From contig NZ_DF820425.1 of assembly GCF_000617845.2 (NCBI RefSeq), positions 4,825,725 to 4,889,724 of the forward strand: DNA of 64,000 bases. The letters run 5' to 3'. The DNA is from Bradyrhizobium sp. DOA9. GTDB lineage: Bacteria; Pseudomonadota; Alphaproteobacteria; Rhizobiales; Xanthobacteraceae. Shown here in pieces: positions 16,268 through 25,682 of the stretch (position 1 is the stretch's first letter; each line of letters opens with the position of its first letter). The translations under genes and the position numbers were made by a program. Below the pieces are notes generated by a model. That model had not been told where the DNA came from and ran no database searches. It saw only the letters and a program-made list of their open reading frames with translations.

Positions 16268-17449
16268 TTACAAGCTCCAGGGCAGGCGGATGGTGGCGCT
16301 CGCGGTGGCCGCGATGCCTTCCTCACGGCCGGTGAAGCCGAGCCGCTCGCTGGTGGTCGCCTTCACCGCGACGCGCGAGATGTCGACGCCGGAAATCTCG
16401 GCGATGCGCGCGCGCATGGTGTCGCGCAAGGGACCGATCTTCGGTCGCTCGCAGATCAGCGTCACCTCGAGATTGGCGACGCGGCCGCCGCGCACCGTGA
16501 CGCGCTCGATGGCATATTTCAGGAACTGGTCGGAGGAGGCGCCCCTCCACTTCGCATCGCTCGGCGGGAAGTGCGAGCCGATGTCGCCGTCGGCGAGCGC
16601 GCCGAGAATGGCGTCGACCAGCGCATGCAGGCCGACGTCGCCGTCGGAATGCGCCAGGAAACCCCTGGTGTGCGGCACGCGCACGCCGCAGATCATGACA
16701 TGGTCGCCTTCGCCGAAGGCATGCACGTCGTAGCCGGTGCCGGTCCTGATGTCGCCGAGCTGGGCGGCCAGGCGCGCTTCCTCGCGCACGAAATCCTCGG
16801 GAGTGGTGAGCTTCATGTTGGCAACATCGCCTTCAAAGGTTGCAACCGTCAATCCCGCCCATTCGGCAATCGCGGCATCGTCGGTGAAATCGACGCGTCC
16901 ATCCCTTGCCGCGCGACGATGCGCCTCGAGGATGACGTCGAAACGAAATGATTGCGGCGTCTGTGCGATTCGCAAGGAGGCGCGGTCCGGCGTGGCCTCG
17001 ACGTTGCCGCCTTCGCCGGTGACCTTGATGGTGTCGGTGACGGGAACGGTGGGGATCGCAGCACCGGTGCGGCTCGCCGCTTCGATCGCGCGCGAGATCA
17101 CGCCTTCCGAGACGAAGGGCCGTGCGGCGTCGTGGATCAGCACGATGTCCGGCTTGTGCTTGGCCAGCGCTTCGAGGCCGGCGAGCACCGACGCCTGCCG
17201 AGTCGCGCCGCCATTGGTCGGCGGCTCGTGCCTGAGCCCTGCGACCGCTGCGCTGAACATTGCGCTGTCGTCGGGGTTCACCACCGGCTGCACCGCGAAC
17301 ACGCCGGCGTGGCGGCTGAAGGCCTCCATGGCGCGGTGGATCACAGCCACGCCGCCGATCTCGCGATATTGCTTCGGCCCGCCGGCGCCGGCGCGCAATC
17401 CACGCCCGGCTGCGACGAGGACGACCGCGGTGCGCTGTGATTTCGCCAT
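16268..17449 (-). CDS. ispDF: bifunctional IspD/IspF isoprenoid enzyme
   Basis: A 393-residue fusion of two steps of the MEP pathway to isopentenyl diphosphate. IspD (about residues 1-225) is the cytidylyltransferase acting on methylerythritol phosphate: VVLVAAGRGLRAGAGGPKQY, VLIHDAARPFV. IspF (about 232-393) makes the cyclodiphosphate: GTGYDVHAFGEGD with its metal-binding Asp and His, and AHSDGDVGLHALVDAILGA. Such fusions are common in alphaproteobacteria. The start at 17449 gives MAKSQRTAVVLVAAG; the frame stays open far upstream but that part reads as non-coding. It is divergent from dusB-ntrBC across a 199-base region. Confidence 0.97.
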   Translation of the reverse strand: MAKSQRTAVVLVAAGRGLRAGAGGPKQYREIGGVAVIHRAMEAFSRHAGVFAVQPVVNPDDSAMFSAAVAGLRHEPPTNGGATRQASVLAGLEALAKHKPDIVLIHDAARPFVSEGVISRAIEAASRTGAAIPTVPVTDTIKVTGEGGNVEATPDRASLRIAQTPQSFRFDVILEAHRRAARDGRVDFTDDAAIAEWAGLTVATFEGDVANMKLTTPEDFVREEARLAAQLGDIRTGTGYDVHAFGEGDHVMICGVRVPHTRGFLAHSDGDVGLHALVDAILGALADGDIGSHFPPSDAKWRGASSDQFLKYAIERVTVRGGRVANLEVTLICERPKIGPLRDTMRARIAEISGVDISRVAVKATTSERLGFTGREEGIAATASATIRLPWSL

Positions 17450-17532
17450 AGGATTCAAATACTCAATTGCCAGAGAAAGAGCAGGGATGATTTGCGGCAT
17501 GCCTCTAGCACGGCAGGCCCGCAAAAAAAGGG

Positions 17533-17554
17533 GTTTCCCCGGATTGTGGGAAAC
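17533..17554. promoter_or_regulatory. inverted repeat between ispDF and dusB
   Basis: GTTTCCC at 17533-17539 and GGGAAAC at 17548-17554 pair perfectly across 8 bases. It sits in the middle of the divergent control region and could be an operator for either side. Half-sites resembling TGCAC follow at about 17564-17574. No bound regulator can be named. Confidence 0.35.
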
Positions 17555-17620
17555 AGCATTTTGCTGCACTGCACTTGAAAGATCTGCAGAACTGTCTAAA
17601 CTGTAGGCATGACGCTTGAC

Positions 17621-17637
17621 TGCACAAGAATTGTGCG
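17621..17637. promoter_or_regulatory. NtrC-like binding site upstream of dusB-ntrB-ntrC
   Basis: TGCACAAGAATTGTGCG is a near-perfect 17-base palindrome with TGCAC and GTGC spaced as in the enterobacterial NtrC site (TGCAC-N7-GTGCA type). It ends 11 bases before ATG 17649 of dusB, a place fit for repression of the operon that encodes NtrC. The match is by eye and binding is inferred. Confidence 0.6.
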
Positions 17638-17648
17638 CAAGATAGATC

Positions 17649-18725
17649 ATGGCAGGCGCGATGAGGCCCTGCCCAGTCAACGAGACCCCCGTGACCGGCT
17701 CGGCAGTATCAGGCTCTAAGCCGTTGAAAATAGGCGATATTGAAGTCGCCGCCCCGGTCTTCCTGGCGCCGATGTCGGGTGTGACTGACTCGCCCGTCCG
17801 CCGGCTCGCCGCCGAGCTTGGCGCCGGTCTCGTCGTGTCCGAAATGACCGCGAGCGATGAGCTCGCCAATGGCCACCGGTTGTCCCGGTTGCGTTGCGAA
17901 GCCACCGGCATCGGCCCGCATGTGGTCCAGTTGGCCGGCTGCGAGGCACACTGGATGGCCGAAGGCGCCCGGATCGCCGAAGCGGAAGGCGCCGATATCA
18001 TCGACATCAACATGGGCTGTCCCGCCCGCCACGTCACCGGCGGCCAGTCCGGCTCGGCCTTGATGCGCGACCTCGTCCATGCGGTCAGCTTGATCGAGGC
18101 GACGATCGCGGCCGTGAAGGTGCCGGTGACGCTGAAGATGCGCCTCGGTTGGGACGACCGCAGCCGCAACGCGCCGGAGCTGGCGCGGCGCGCGGAGGCG
18201 GCCGGGATCAAGCTCGTCACGGTGCATGGCCGGACCCGCTGCCAGTTCTACAAGGGCGAGGCCGATTGGCATGCGATCCGCGCCGTGCGCGAGGCGGTCT
18301 CCATTCCGCTCGTCGTCAACGGCGACATCACCTCCTTCGACAAGGCGCTGGCGGCGTTGGAGGCCTCGGGCGCCGACGCCGTGATGATCGGCCGCGGCGC
18401 GCAGGGCCAGCCCTGGCTGCCGGGCCAGATCGGCCGCCGCCTGAAGGGCGGGGCCGAGGAAACCGTGCCCTCGCTCGAAACGCAGCTGCATTATATCCGC
18501 ACGCTCTATGACGGCGTTTGTGCGCTCTATGGTCTGCGCATCGGGCTGAGGCACGCCCGCAAGCATCTGGGCTGGGCGCTCGACGTCGCCGCGCAGGCGA
18601 GCCGTGCGCCGGCCGCGAAGCTGAAATCCTGGCGCCAGAAGATCCTGGTCTCGGAGGATCCGCGCCTCGTTCACGTTTCACTGCAAGACGCTTTCGACGA
18701 CTTCGCATGGAGCGCTGCTGCATGA
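17649..18725 (+). CDS. dusB: tRNA-dihydrouridine synthase DusB (NifR3)
   Basis: A 358-residue FMN enzyme that reduces uridines in the tRNA D-loop. Seen: APVFLAPMSGVTDSPVRR, the NMGCPARHVTGGQSGSALMRD block with the catalytic Cys, VTLKMRLGWDD, TVHGRTRCQFYKGEADW, and NGDITSFDKALAALEASGADAVMIGRGAQG. In alphaproteobacteria this gene (historic name nifR3) heads the ntrB-ntrC operon, exactly as here. Its stop overlaps the ntrB start in ATGA. The N-terminus is about 25 residues longer than usual; ATG 17661 is an alternative start. A likely NtrC operator lies just upstream. Confidence 0.96.
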   Translation: MAGAMRPCPVNETPVTGSAVSGSKPLKIGDIEVAAPVFLAPMSGVTDSPVRRLAAELGAGLVVSEMTASDELANGHRLSRLRCEATGIGPHVVQLAGCEAHWMAEGARIAEAEGADIIDINMGCPARHVTGGQSGSALMRDLVHAVSLIEATIAAVKVPVTLKMRLGWDDRSRNAPELARRAEAAGIKLVTVHGRTRCQFYKGEADWHAIRAVREAVSIPLVVNGDITSFDKALAALEASGADAVMIGRGAQGQPWLPGQIGRRLKGGAEETVPSLETQLHYIRTLYDGVCALYGLRIGLRHARKHLGWALDVAAQASRAPAAKLKSWRQKILVSEDPRLVHVSLQDAFDDFAWSAAA

Positions 18726-19897
18726 GCTCAGCCGCTGAACATCGTCGGCCGCTTCAGTCCGACAGCGACGCAATCCTGGATGCCTTGCCCAATCCCGTGC
18801 TCATGATTGGGCCGGACGGCAAGATCGTCGCCGCCAACATCGCCACCGAAGCCTTCTTCGAGATCTCGACGCAATTCCTGAAGCGGCAGTCGCTGAAGGA
18901 GCTGGTGCCGTTCGGCAGCCCGTTGCTGGCGCTGATCGACCAGGTGCGTTCCTCGAACTCGCCGGTCAACGAGTACAAGGTCGATCTCGGCACGCCGCGC
19001 ATGGGCGGCGACCGCCAGGTCGACCTGCATGTCGCCCCGCTTACCGAGCGGCCCGGCCATATCGTGGTGATGCTGCAGGAGCGCACCATCGCCGACAAGA
19101 TGGACCGGCAGCTCACCCATCGCAGCGCCGCGCGCTCGGTGATAGCGCTAGCAGCAATGCTCGCGCACGAGATCAAGAATCCGCTTTCGGGCATTCGCGG
19201 CGCGGCACAGCTGCTCGAGCAGCAGGCCTCGTCCGAGGACCGCATGCTGACGCGGCTGATCTGCGACGAGGCCGACCGCATCGTGACGCTGGTCGACCGC
19301 ATGGAGGTGTTCGGCGACGAGCGCCCCGTGGTGCGCGGCCCTGTCAACATCCATTCGGTGCTCGATCACGTCAAGCGGCTGGCGCAGTCGGGCTTTGCCC
19401 GCAACATCCGCTTCATCGAGGACTACGATCCTTCGCTGCCGCCGGTGCTGGCGAACCAGGACCAGCTGATCCAGGTGTTCCTCAATCTCGTGAAGAACGC
19501 CGCCGAGGCGCTGATCGACGTGCCCGACGGCGAGATCCAGCTCACCACCGCGTTCCGTCCCGGTGTGCGCCTGTCAGTCCCCGGTCAAAAATCCCGGGTA
19601 TCCCTTCCGCTCGAATTCTGCGTGAAGGACAACGGACCCGGCGTGCCCGATGATCTTCTGCCCAATTTGTTCGACCCCTTCGTGACCACCAAGCAGACCG
19701 GCTCTGGCCTCGGTCTTGCGCTGGTCGCCAAGATCGTCGGCGATCACGGGGGCATCATCGAATGCGAATCTCAGCCGCGCAAGACCACCTTCCGCGTGCT
19801 GATGCCGATGTATTCCACGTCGGTGAAACACGCCGATCAAAGCAGTCGCGACGGCTCTGCCGGGAAGTCGTCGCCTGCGTCACAGGGGGCAAAATGA
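18722..19897 (+). CDS. ntrB: nitrogen regulation sensor kinase NtrB
   Basis: A 391-residue cytoplasmic histidine kinase without membrane helices, as usual for NtrB. A PAS domain spans residues about 15-120 (ALPNPVLMIGPDGKIVAANIAT). The phospho-acceptor is His149 in MLAHEIKNPLSGIRGAAQ. The ATP-binding domain follows, with LVKNAAEALI, KDNGPGVPDD, LFDPFVTTKQTGSGLGLALV. NtrB phosphorylates NtrC in nitrogen limitation and is controlled by PII proteins. The ATG overlaps the dusB stop by translational coupling, and ntrC follows 9 bases after its stop. Confidence 0.96.
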   Translation: MSSAAEHRRPLQSDSDAILDALPNPVLMIGPDGKIVAANIATEAFFEISTQFLKRQSLKELVPFGSPLLALIDQVRSSNSPVNEYKVDLGTPRMGGDRQVDLHVAPLTERPGHIVVMLQERTIADKMDRQLTHRSAARSVIALAAMLAHEIKNPLSGIRGAAQLLEQQASSEDRMLTRLICDEADRIVTLVDRMEVFGDERPVVRGPVNIHSVLDHVKRLAQSGFARNIRFIEDYDPSLPPVLANQDQLIQVFLNLVKNAAEALIDVPDGEIQLTTAFRPGVRLSVPGQKSRVSLPLEFCVKDNGPGVPDDLLPNLFDPFVTTKQTGSGLGLALVAKIVGDHGGIIECESQPRKTTFRVLMPMYSTSVKHADQSSRDGSAGKSSPASQGAK

Positions 19898-19906
19898 GGA
19901 TTAACA

Positions 19907-21349
<1,443 letters not shown>

Positions 21350-21360
21350 GCTCTGTAGGC

Positions 21361-21420
21361 GTTATCCGGGGCGGTCTGCAGGGCCGCACCCGGAATCCCA
21401 AATCTTCGGGTTCGACAGCG
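21361..21420. repeat. palindromic intergenic repeat downstream of ntrC
   Basis: The sequence contains CCGGGGCGGTCTGCAGGGCC, then CCCGGAATCC and CTTCGGGTTCG, forming short inverted arms (GCGG/CCGC, CCCGA-like/TCGGG). It shares blocks with the element at 13211-13312. It lies between ntrC and a converging epoxide hydrolase gene and could end both transcripts. Confidence 0.6.
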
Positions 21421-21471
21421 TGTGGCTCAACGCGCATATAAACCGGCGCAAGAATTTATGACACAGTAGAA

Positions 21472-22428
21472 CTAACGCGCCGCCGCCTCGCGCAGGAAGC
21501 CTGCCAGCGCCGCGTTCACTTCCCCGGGCCGTTCCTGCTGCACCCAATGGCCGGCGCCCTCGAGGATCAGCTTGCGCTTGAGATTGGGCAGCACGCGTTC
21601 GAGCTCGTTGACGCGCTTGGCGCCGATCAGGCCGGTGATGACGGCATCCTTGGAGCCGGCGATGAACAGTGAGGGTTGATGGATCTGCGCGTCCTGCCAG
21701 GGCGCGGTCAGCTCCCAGTTGCGGTCGATGTTGCGGTACCAGTTCAGCCCGCCGCGAAAGCCGGACTTGCGGAAGGCCTCGGTGAAATAGGCCAGATCTG
21801 CCTCGCTCAGCCAGGCAGGCAGCGGCTCTTCGGCGCCCGCATGGCCGAGAAAGCCCTTGCCCTCCTGCACGAACATGGCCGCGGTGGGATCGGCGAGGCC
21901 CCGTCCGCCGAGGACGATGCGCATGGTGCGTGCGACGTCACGCTCGAGCTCGGCCTCGGCGACGCCGGGCGACTGGAAATACTGCCAGTAGAAATTGGTG
22001 ACGCCGCCCTGGCGCAACAGGTCGAGCGGCTTGCCGCGGCCGCGGAACGGCGGCGGCACGCTTAGCCCCGCGACCGCAGTGAAGATGTCTGGCCGGAACA
22101 GCGCCGCGTGCCAGGCGACCGGCGCGCCCCAATCGTGGCCGACGACCATCGCCTTGGTCTCGCCGAGGGCCTGGACGAGGCCGACCACGTCGCCGACCGT
22201 GTCGAAGATCGAGTAGGCGTTCACATCGAGCGGCGCCGCGCTCTGACCATAGCCGCGCATGTCGGGCGCGACGACGTGAAACCCGGCTTCGGCGAGCGCC
22301 GGGATCTGGTGGCGCCAGGAATAGGACAGTTCCGGCCAGCCATGGCACAGCACCACGAGCGGTCCCTGGCCGGCTTCGCGGACGAACAGCTCGACCCCGT
22401 TGGCCTTGATCATGCGCGTTGCGGGCAT
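21472..22428 (-). CDS. alpha/beta hydrolase, epoxide hydrolase-like
   Basis: A 318-residue alpha/beta-fold hydrolase. The oxyanion motif HGWPE and the nucleophile elbow VGHDWGAPVAWHAA, with Asp as nucleophile, are typical of soluble epoxide hydrolases, which open epoxides to diols through a covalent ester. A cap domain (about residues 140-240) includes RGGLNWYRNIDRNW, which contains the tyrosine region that assists ring opening. The catalytic His is in EGAGHWVQQERP near residue 290. No signal peptide. It stands alone between ntrC (convergent) and dacF (divergent). Haloalkane or fluoroacetate dehalogenases share this nucleophile, so substrate class is less certain than fold. Confidence 0.85.
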   Translation of the reverse strand: MPATRMIKANGVELFVREAGQGPLVVLCHGWPELSYSWRHQIPALAEAGFHVVAPDMRGYGQSAAPLDVNAYSIFDTVGDVVGLVQALGETKAMVVGHDWGAPVAWHAALFRPDIFTAVAGLSVPPPFRGRGKPLDLLRQGGVTNFYWQYFQSPGVAEAELERDVARTMRIVLGGRGLADPTAAMFVQEGKGFLGHAGAEEPLPAWLSEADLAYFTEAFRKSGFRGGLNWYRNIDRNWELTAPWQDAQIHQPSLFIAGSKDAVITGLIGAKRVNELERVLPNLKRKLILEGAGHWVQQERPGEVNAALAGFLREAAAR

Positions 22429-22581
22429 TCGCTTTTCCGCCTTGTTTCAGGGGTTTGGTCGAAAAACATGAGGCAGCACGATAGGGGCGTAGCGAGAATC
22501 GTGCAATCTCAGCGCAAGCGTCCAACCGCGTGTTGTTCGCATCTGTTCCAGCTGTTAGAACGCCTCTCCGAGGGCTTCGCC

Positions 22582-23844
22582 ATGGCACTTCGTCTTCGTT
22601 CGCTCCGCCGCAACCGGCTCTCCGCCGGAACGTTGGCGCGCGGGCTGACCGCGATGGTTTTGGCGGCGGGGATCGGCTGGGGCGGGGCGCTCTATGCCGC
22701 CAACCAGAGCGTCCAGGGCGCCAAGAAAGCGGAAGATGCCGGCTTCGACGGCGATGCCCCGACCGCGATCCTGATCGAAGCCTCGTCGGGCAGCGTGCTG
22801 TTCGAGAAGAACGCCGACGAGCTGCGCGCGCCGTCGAGCATGATGAAGCTGATGACCGCGGAGGTCGTCTTCAATGCGGTCAAGAAGGGCGACATCAAGC
22901 TGACCGACGAGTATCGGATCAGCGAGAATGCCTGGCGCAGAGGCGGGGCCCCCTCGGGGGGCTCGACCATGTTCGCCGCCATCAACAGCAAGGTCTCGGT
23001 CGACGACCTGCTGCACGGTGCGATCATCCAGAGCGGCAACGACGCCTGCATCGCGCTAGCCGAAGCCATGGCGGGCAATGAGCGGATCTTTGCCGCCGAC
23101 TTCATGACCAAGCGCGCCCGCGAGCTCGGCATGACCAGGTCGACCTTCGCCAATTCCAGCGGTCTGCCCGATCCCGGCAACAAGATGACGGTGCGCGAGC
23201 TCGGCATGCTCGCCCGGCACATCATCCTGGACTTCCCCGAATTCTACAAACTGTTCGGCGAGAAGGAGTTCACCTGGAACAAGATCCGCCAGCCCAACCG
23301 CAATCCGCTGCTCAGTTCGATGGAAGGCGCTGACGGTCTGAAGACCGGCTTCACCAAGGAAGGCGGCTACGGCATGGTCGGCTCCGCCGTGCAGAACGGC
23401 ACGCGCCTGATCGTAGTCGTCAACGGACTTGACGATCCCGACGACCGCGCCACGGAAGCCAAGAAGATGCTGGAATGGGGTTTTCGCAATTTCGAGACCC
23501 GCACCCTGATCGCGGCCGAGCAGCCCGTCGGCTACGCCAAGGTGTTCGGCGGCGAGAGCCGGTCGGTCAAGCTCGTCGCCAAGACCCCGGTGAAGGTGAT
23601 GGTGCACAAGAACGGCAGCGACAAGCTGATTGCGCGCGTCGTCTATAGCGGCCCGGTGCGCGCGCCGGTCGAGGCCGGCCAGCGGGTCGGCGTGGTCAGG
23701 GTCTGGCGCAGCGGCAACATCGCGGTCGAAACGCCGGTCTATGCCGCCGAGGCTGTTGGCACCGGCTCGACCATGCGCCGTGCCATCGACGGCGCCAGCG
23801 AACTCGTGATCGGCATGTTCCGCGCAGGTGCCGAGAAGCTCTGA
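22582..23844 (+). CDS. dacF: D-alanyl-D-alanine carboxypeptidase (PBP5/6 family)
   Basis: A 420-residue exported penicillin-binding protein that trims the terminal D-Ala from peptidoglycan stem peptides. A signal/anchor helix spans about residues 17-40. The active site has the SxxK motif S86-M-M-K89, the SGN motif in IIQSGNDACIALAEAMAG, and KTGFTKEGG. The C-terminal beta-rich PBP5 domain follows (about 320-410). ATG 22582 is chosen because it gives the basic-hydrophobic leader; the frame remains open upstream. It begins a tight cluster with tmk (2-base gap) and holB. Confidence 0.95.
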   Translation: MALRLRSLRRNRLSAGTLARGLTAMVLAAGIGWGGALYAANQSVQGAKKAEDAGFDGDAPTAILIEASSGSVLFEKNADELRAPSSMMKLMTAEVVFNAVKKGDIKLTDEYRISENAWRRGGAPSGGSTMFAAINSKVSVDDLLHGAIIQSGNDACIALAEAMAGNERIFAADFMTKRARELGMTRSTFANSSGLPDPGNKMTVRELGMLARHIILDFPEFYKLFGEKEFTWNKIRQPNRNPLLSSMEGADGLKTGFTKEGGYGMVGSAVQNGTRLIVVVNGLDDPDDRATEAKKMLEWGFRNFETRTLIAAEQPVGYAKVFGGESRSVKLVAKTPVKVMVHKNGSDKLIARVVYSGPVRAPVEAGQRVGVVRVWRSGNIAVETPVYAAEAVGTGSTMRRAIDGASELVIGMFRAGAEKL

Positions 23845-23846
23845 TC

Positions 23847-24533
23847 ATGAGTGAGAGCGCGGCACAGCGGCCGTCCGGACGGGGACGCTTCATCACCTTT
23901 GAAGGCGGCGAGGGCACGGGCAAGTCGACCCAGATCAAGAAGCTCGCCGACCGCCTCAAGGCGGCCAAGCTGCGCATTCGCGTCACGCGCGAGCCGGGCG
24001 GCTCGCCGGGCGCCGAGATCATGCGCCATCTTGTGCTGTCGGGCATGGGCAAGCTGCTCGGCCCCGAGGCGGAGACGCTGCTGTTTGCCGCCGCGCGCGA
24101 TGACCATGTCCGCACCGTGATCCAGCCGGCCTTGAGCCAGGGTGTCTGGGTGCTGTGCGATCGCTTCGCCGATTCGACGCGGGCCTATCAGGGCAGCCTC
24201 GGCCGCGTGCCCGAGGGCCTGATCAACGCCATGCAACGGGTCACCATCGGCGATCTCAAGCCCGATCTCACCATCATCCTCGACTTGCCGGTCGAGATTG
24301 GCCTGCAACGCGCGGCCGTCCGCCGCGGCACCGACACGCCTGACAGGTTCGAGGCCGAGAAGCTCAGCTTCCATCAGGGCCTGCGCGAGGCCTATCGCAG
24401 GATCGCGGCGGAGGATCCGGCGCGTTGCGTGCTGATCGACGCCAATTCCGATCCGGACACCGTTGCCGCGCGCGTCTGGACGGCGCTGCGCGAGCGCCTG
24501 CTGCCGACGCCTGCGTCAGTGGTGTCGGCATGA
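23847..24533 (+). CDS. tmk: thymidylate kinase
   Basis: A 228-residue P-loop kinase that converts dTMP to dTDP for DNA synthesis. Seen: P-loop FEGGEGTGKSTQIKKLADRL at about residues 18-37, the substrate motif TREPGGSPGAE, the LID/DRY-like DRFADSTRAYQG with the conserved Arg, and DLPVEIGLQRAAVRRG. It has a short polar N-terminal extension. The stop overlaps the holB start in ATGA, so the two are translationally coupled. Order dacF-tmk-holB-metG is conserved in related alphaproteobacteria. Confidence 0.97.
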   Translation: MSESAAQRPSGRGRFITFEGGEGTGKSTQIKKLADRLKAAKLRIRVTREPGGSPGAEIMRHLVLSGMGKLLGPEAETLLFAAARDDHVRTVIQPALSQGVWVLCDRFADSTRAYQGSLGRVPEGLINAMQRVTIGDLKPDLTIILDLPVEIGLQRAAVRRGTDTPDRFEAEKLSFHQGLREAYRRIAAEDPARCVLIDANSDPDTVAARVWTALRERLLPTPASVVSA

Positions 24534-25576
24534 GTCCCCGCCAGGTCGAGCGGGAAACCGCCATACCGCATCCGCGCGAGACAGCGCAGCTGTTCGGCCA
24601 TCGCGAGGCGGAGGCCGCGTTGCTTGCCGCCTATCGCAGCGGACGCATTCCACACGCCTGGCTGATCGGAGGGCCGCAAGGCATCGGCAAGGCGACGCTT
24701 GCCTACCGCATGGCGCGCTTCGTGCTCGCCCATGCGCAGCCGCTGGCGCCGGCGGTGCAGCGCGCCGAAAGCCTGGCGATCGACCCTGATGACGCCGTGG
24801 CGCGGCAGGTGGCGGCTGGCTCCCATGGTGGCCTGCTGACGCTCGAGCGCACCGCCAATGAGCGTGGCGTGATGCGTACCGTGATCACGGTGGACGAGAC
24901 GCGCGAGACGATCGCGTTCTTCGGCTCGACCGCGGCGGCCGAAGGCTGGCGCGTCTGCATCGTCGACACCGTCGACGAGCTCAATCCGAACGCGGCCAAC
25001 GCGCTTCTGAAGATTCTCGAGGAGCCGCCGCAGCAATCGCTGTTCCTGCTGGTCAGCCACGCACCCGCGCGGGTGCTCGCCACCATCCAGTCGCGCTGCC
25101 GCAAGTTGCGGCTGCGGCCGCTCGCCACGAGCGATGTAATCGGCGCTGCGGCGTCAGTGGCCGAGCTCGATCCGAAAGATCCCGCCCTGCGCGAGGCGGC
25201 CGAGGCCTCCGAGGGCAGCGTCGCACGGGCGCTGACGTTGCTCGGTGGCGACGCCCTGAAGCTTCAGCAGCGCACGGCGGCGCTGCTCGCGCGCCTGCCC
25301 CAGGTCGATCCGCGCGAATTGCACACGCTCGGCGATTCGCTCGGCACCAGCGACCGCGTGGCGCTTGCGGCCTTCATCGACGGCATCGACCGCTGGATTG
25401 CGGAGCGCCTGCATGCGGATGAGGCCGATGCCAACCAGAACCTGCGGCGCCTTGCGCGGCTAGCTGAGGTATGGGAAAAGATCGTCCGCGCCGCGCGCGA
25501 CACCGAAACCTACAATCTGGAGCGCAAGCCCTTGGTTTTCTCGGTGTTCGGCTGGCTGGCGGACGCAACGCGCTAA
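24530..25576 (+). CDS. holB: DNA polymerase III subunit delta'
   Basis: A 348-residue clamp-loader subunit of the replicative polymerase. Seen: HPRETAQLFGHREAEAALLAAYRSGRIPHAWLIGGPQGIGKATLAYRMAR (described here by its ends) with a P-loop-like GGPQGIGKAT, DTVDELNPNAANALLKILEEPP, and SHAPARVLATIQSRCRKLRL with the SRC motif. The zinc-binding cysteines of the bacterial delta' module are absent, as in other alphaproteobacteria. The ATG overlaps the tmk stop. The stop at 25574-25576 abuts a palindromic repeat. Confidence 0.95.
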   Translation: MSPRQVERETAIPHPRETAQLFGHREAEAALLAAYRSGRIPHAWLIGGPQGIGKATLAYRMARFVLAHAQPLAPAVQRAESLAIDPDDAVARQVAAGSHGGLLTLERTANERGVMRTVITVDETRETIAFFGSTAAAEGWRVCIVDTVDELNPNAANALLKILEEPPQQSLFLLVSHAPARVLATIQSRCRKLRLRPLATSDVIGAAASVAELDPKDPALREAAEASEGSVARALTLLGGDALKLQQRTAALLARLPQVDPRELHTLGDSLGTSDRVALAAFIDGIDRWIAERLHADEADANQNLRRLARLAEVWEKIVRAARDTETYNLERKPLVFSVFGWLADATR

Positions 25577-25577
25577 A

Positions 25578-25622
25578 GCATGATCCGGAAAAGTGCGTAG
25601 CGGCTTTCCGAAAAGATCATGC
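25578..25622. repeat. short palindromic repeat between holB and metG
   Basis: GCATGATC at 25578-25585 pairs perfectly with GATCATGC at 25615-25622, and inside it CGGAAAG pairs with CTTTCCG. This is a familiar short palindrome of Bradyrhizobium-type genomes (from memory, not searched). It starts right after the holB stop and may form a stabilising or attenuating hairpin before metG. Confidence 0.75.
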
Positions 25623-25682
25623 GCAAAACAATAACGGAACGCCGAGCCGTTTCCAAAATTCGAGAAGCCGGTAAAGGAATTC

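Noticed and set aside
17450..17648. Sigma-54 promoter before dusB-ntrBC
   Set aside because: No TGGCAC-N5-TTGC type pair with the invariant GG/GC spacing was found in this gap.
17450..18220. Upstream extension of ispDF on the minus strand
   Set aside because: It overlaps dusB antisense and lacks IspD features. The family start is at 17449.
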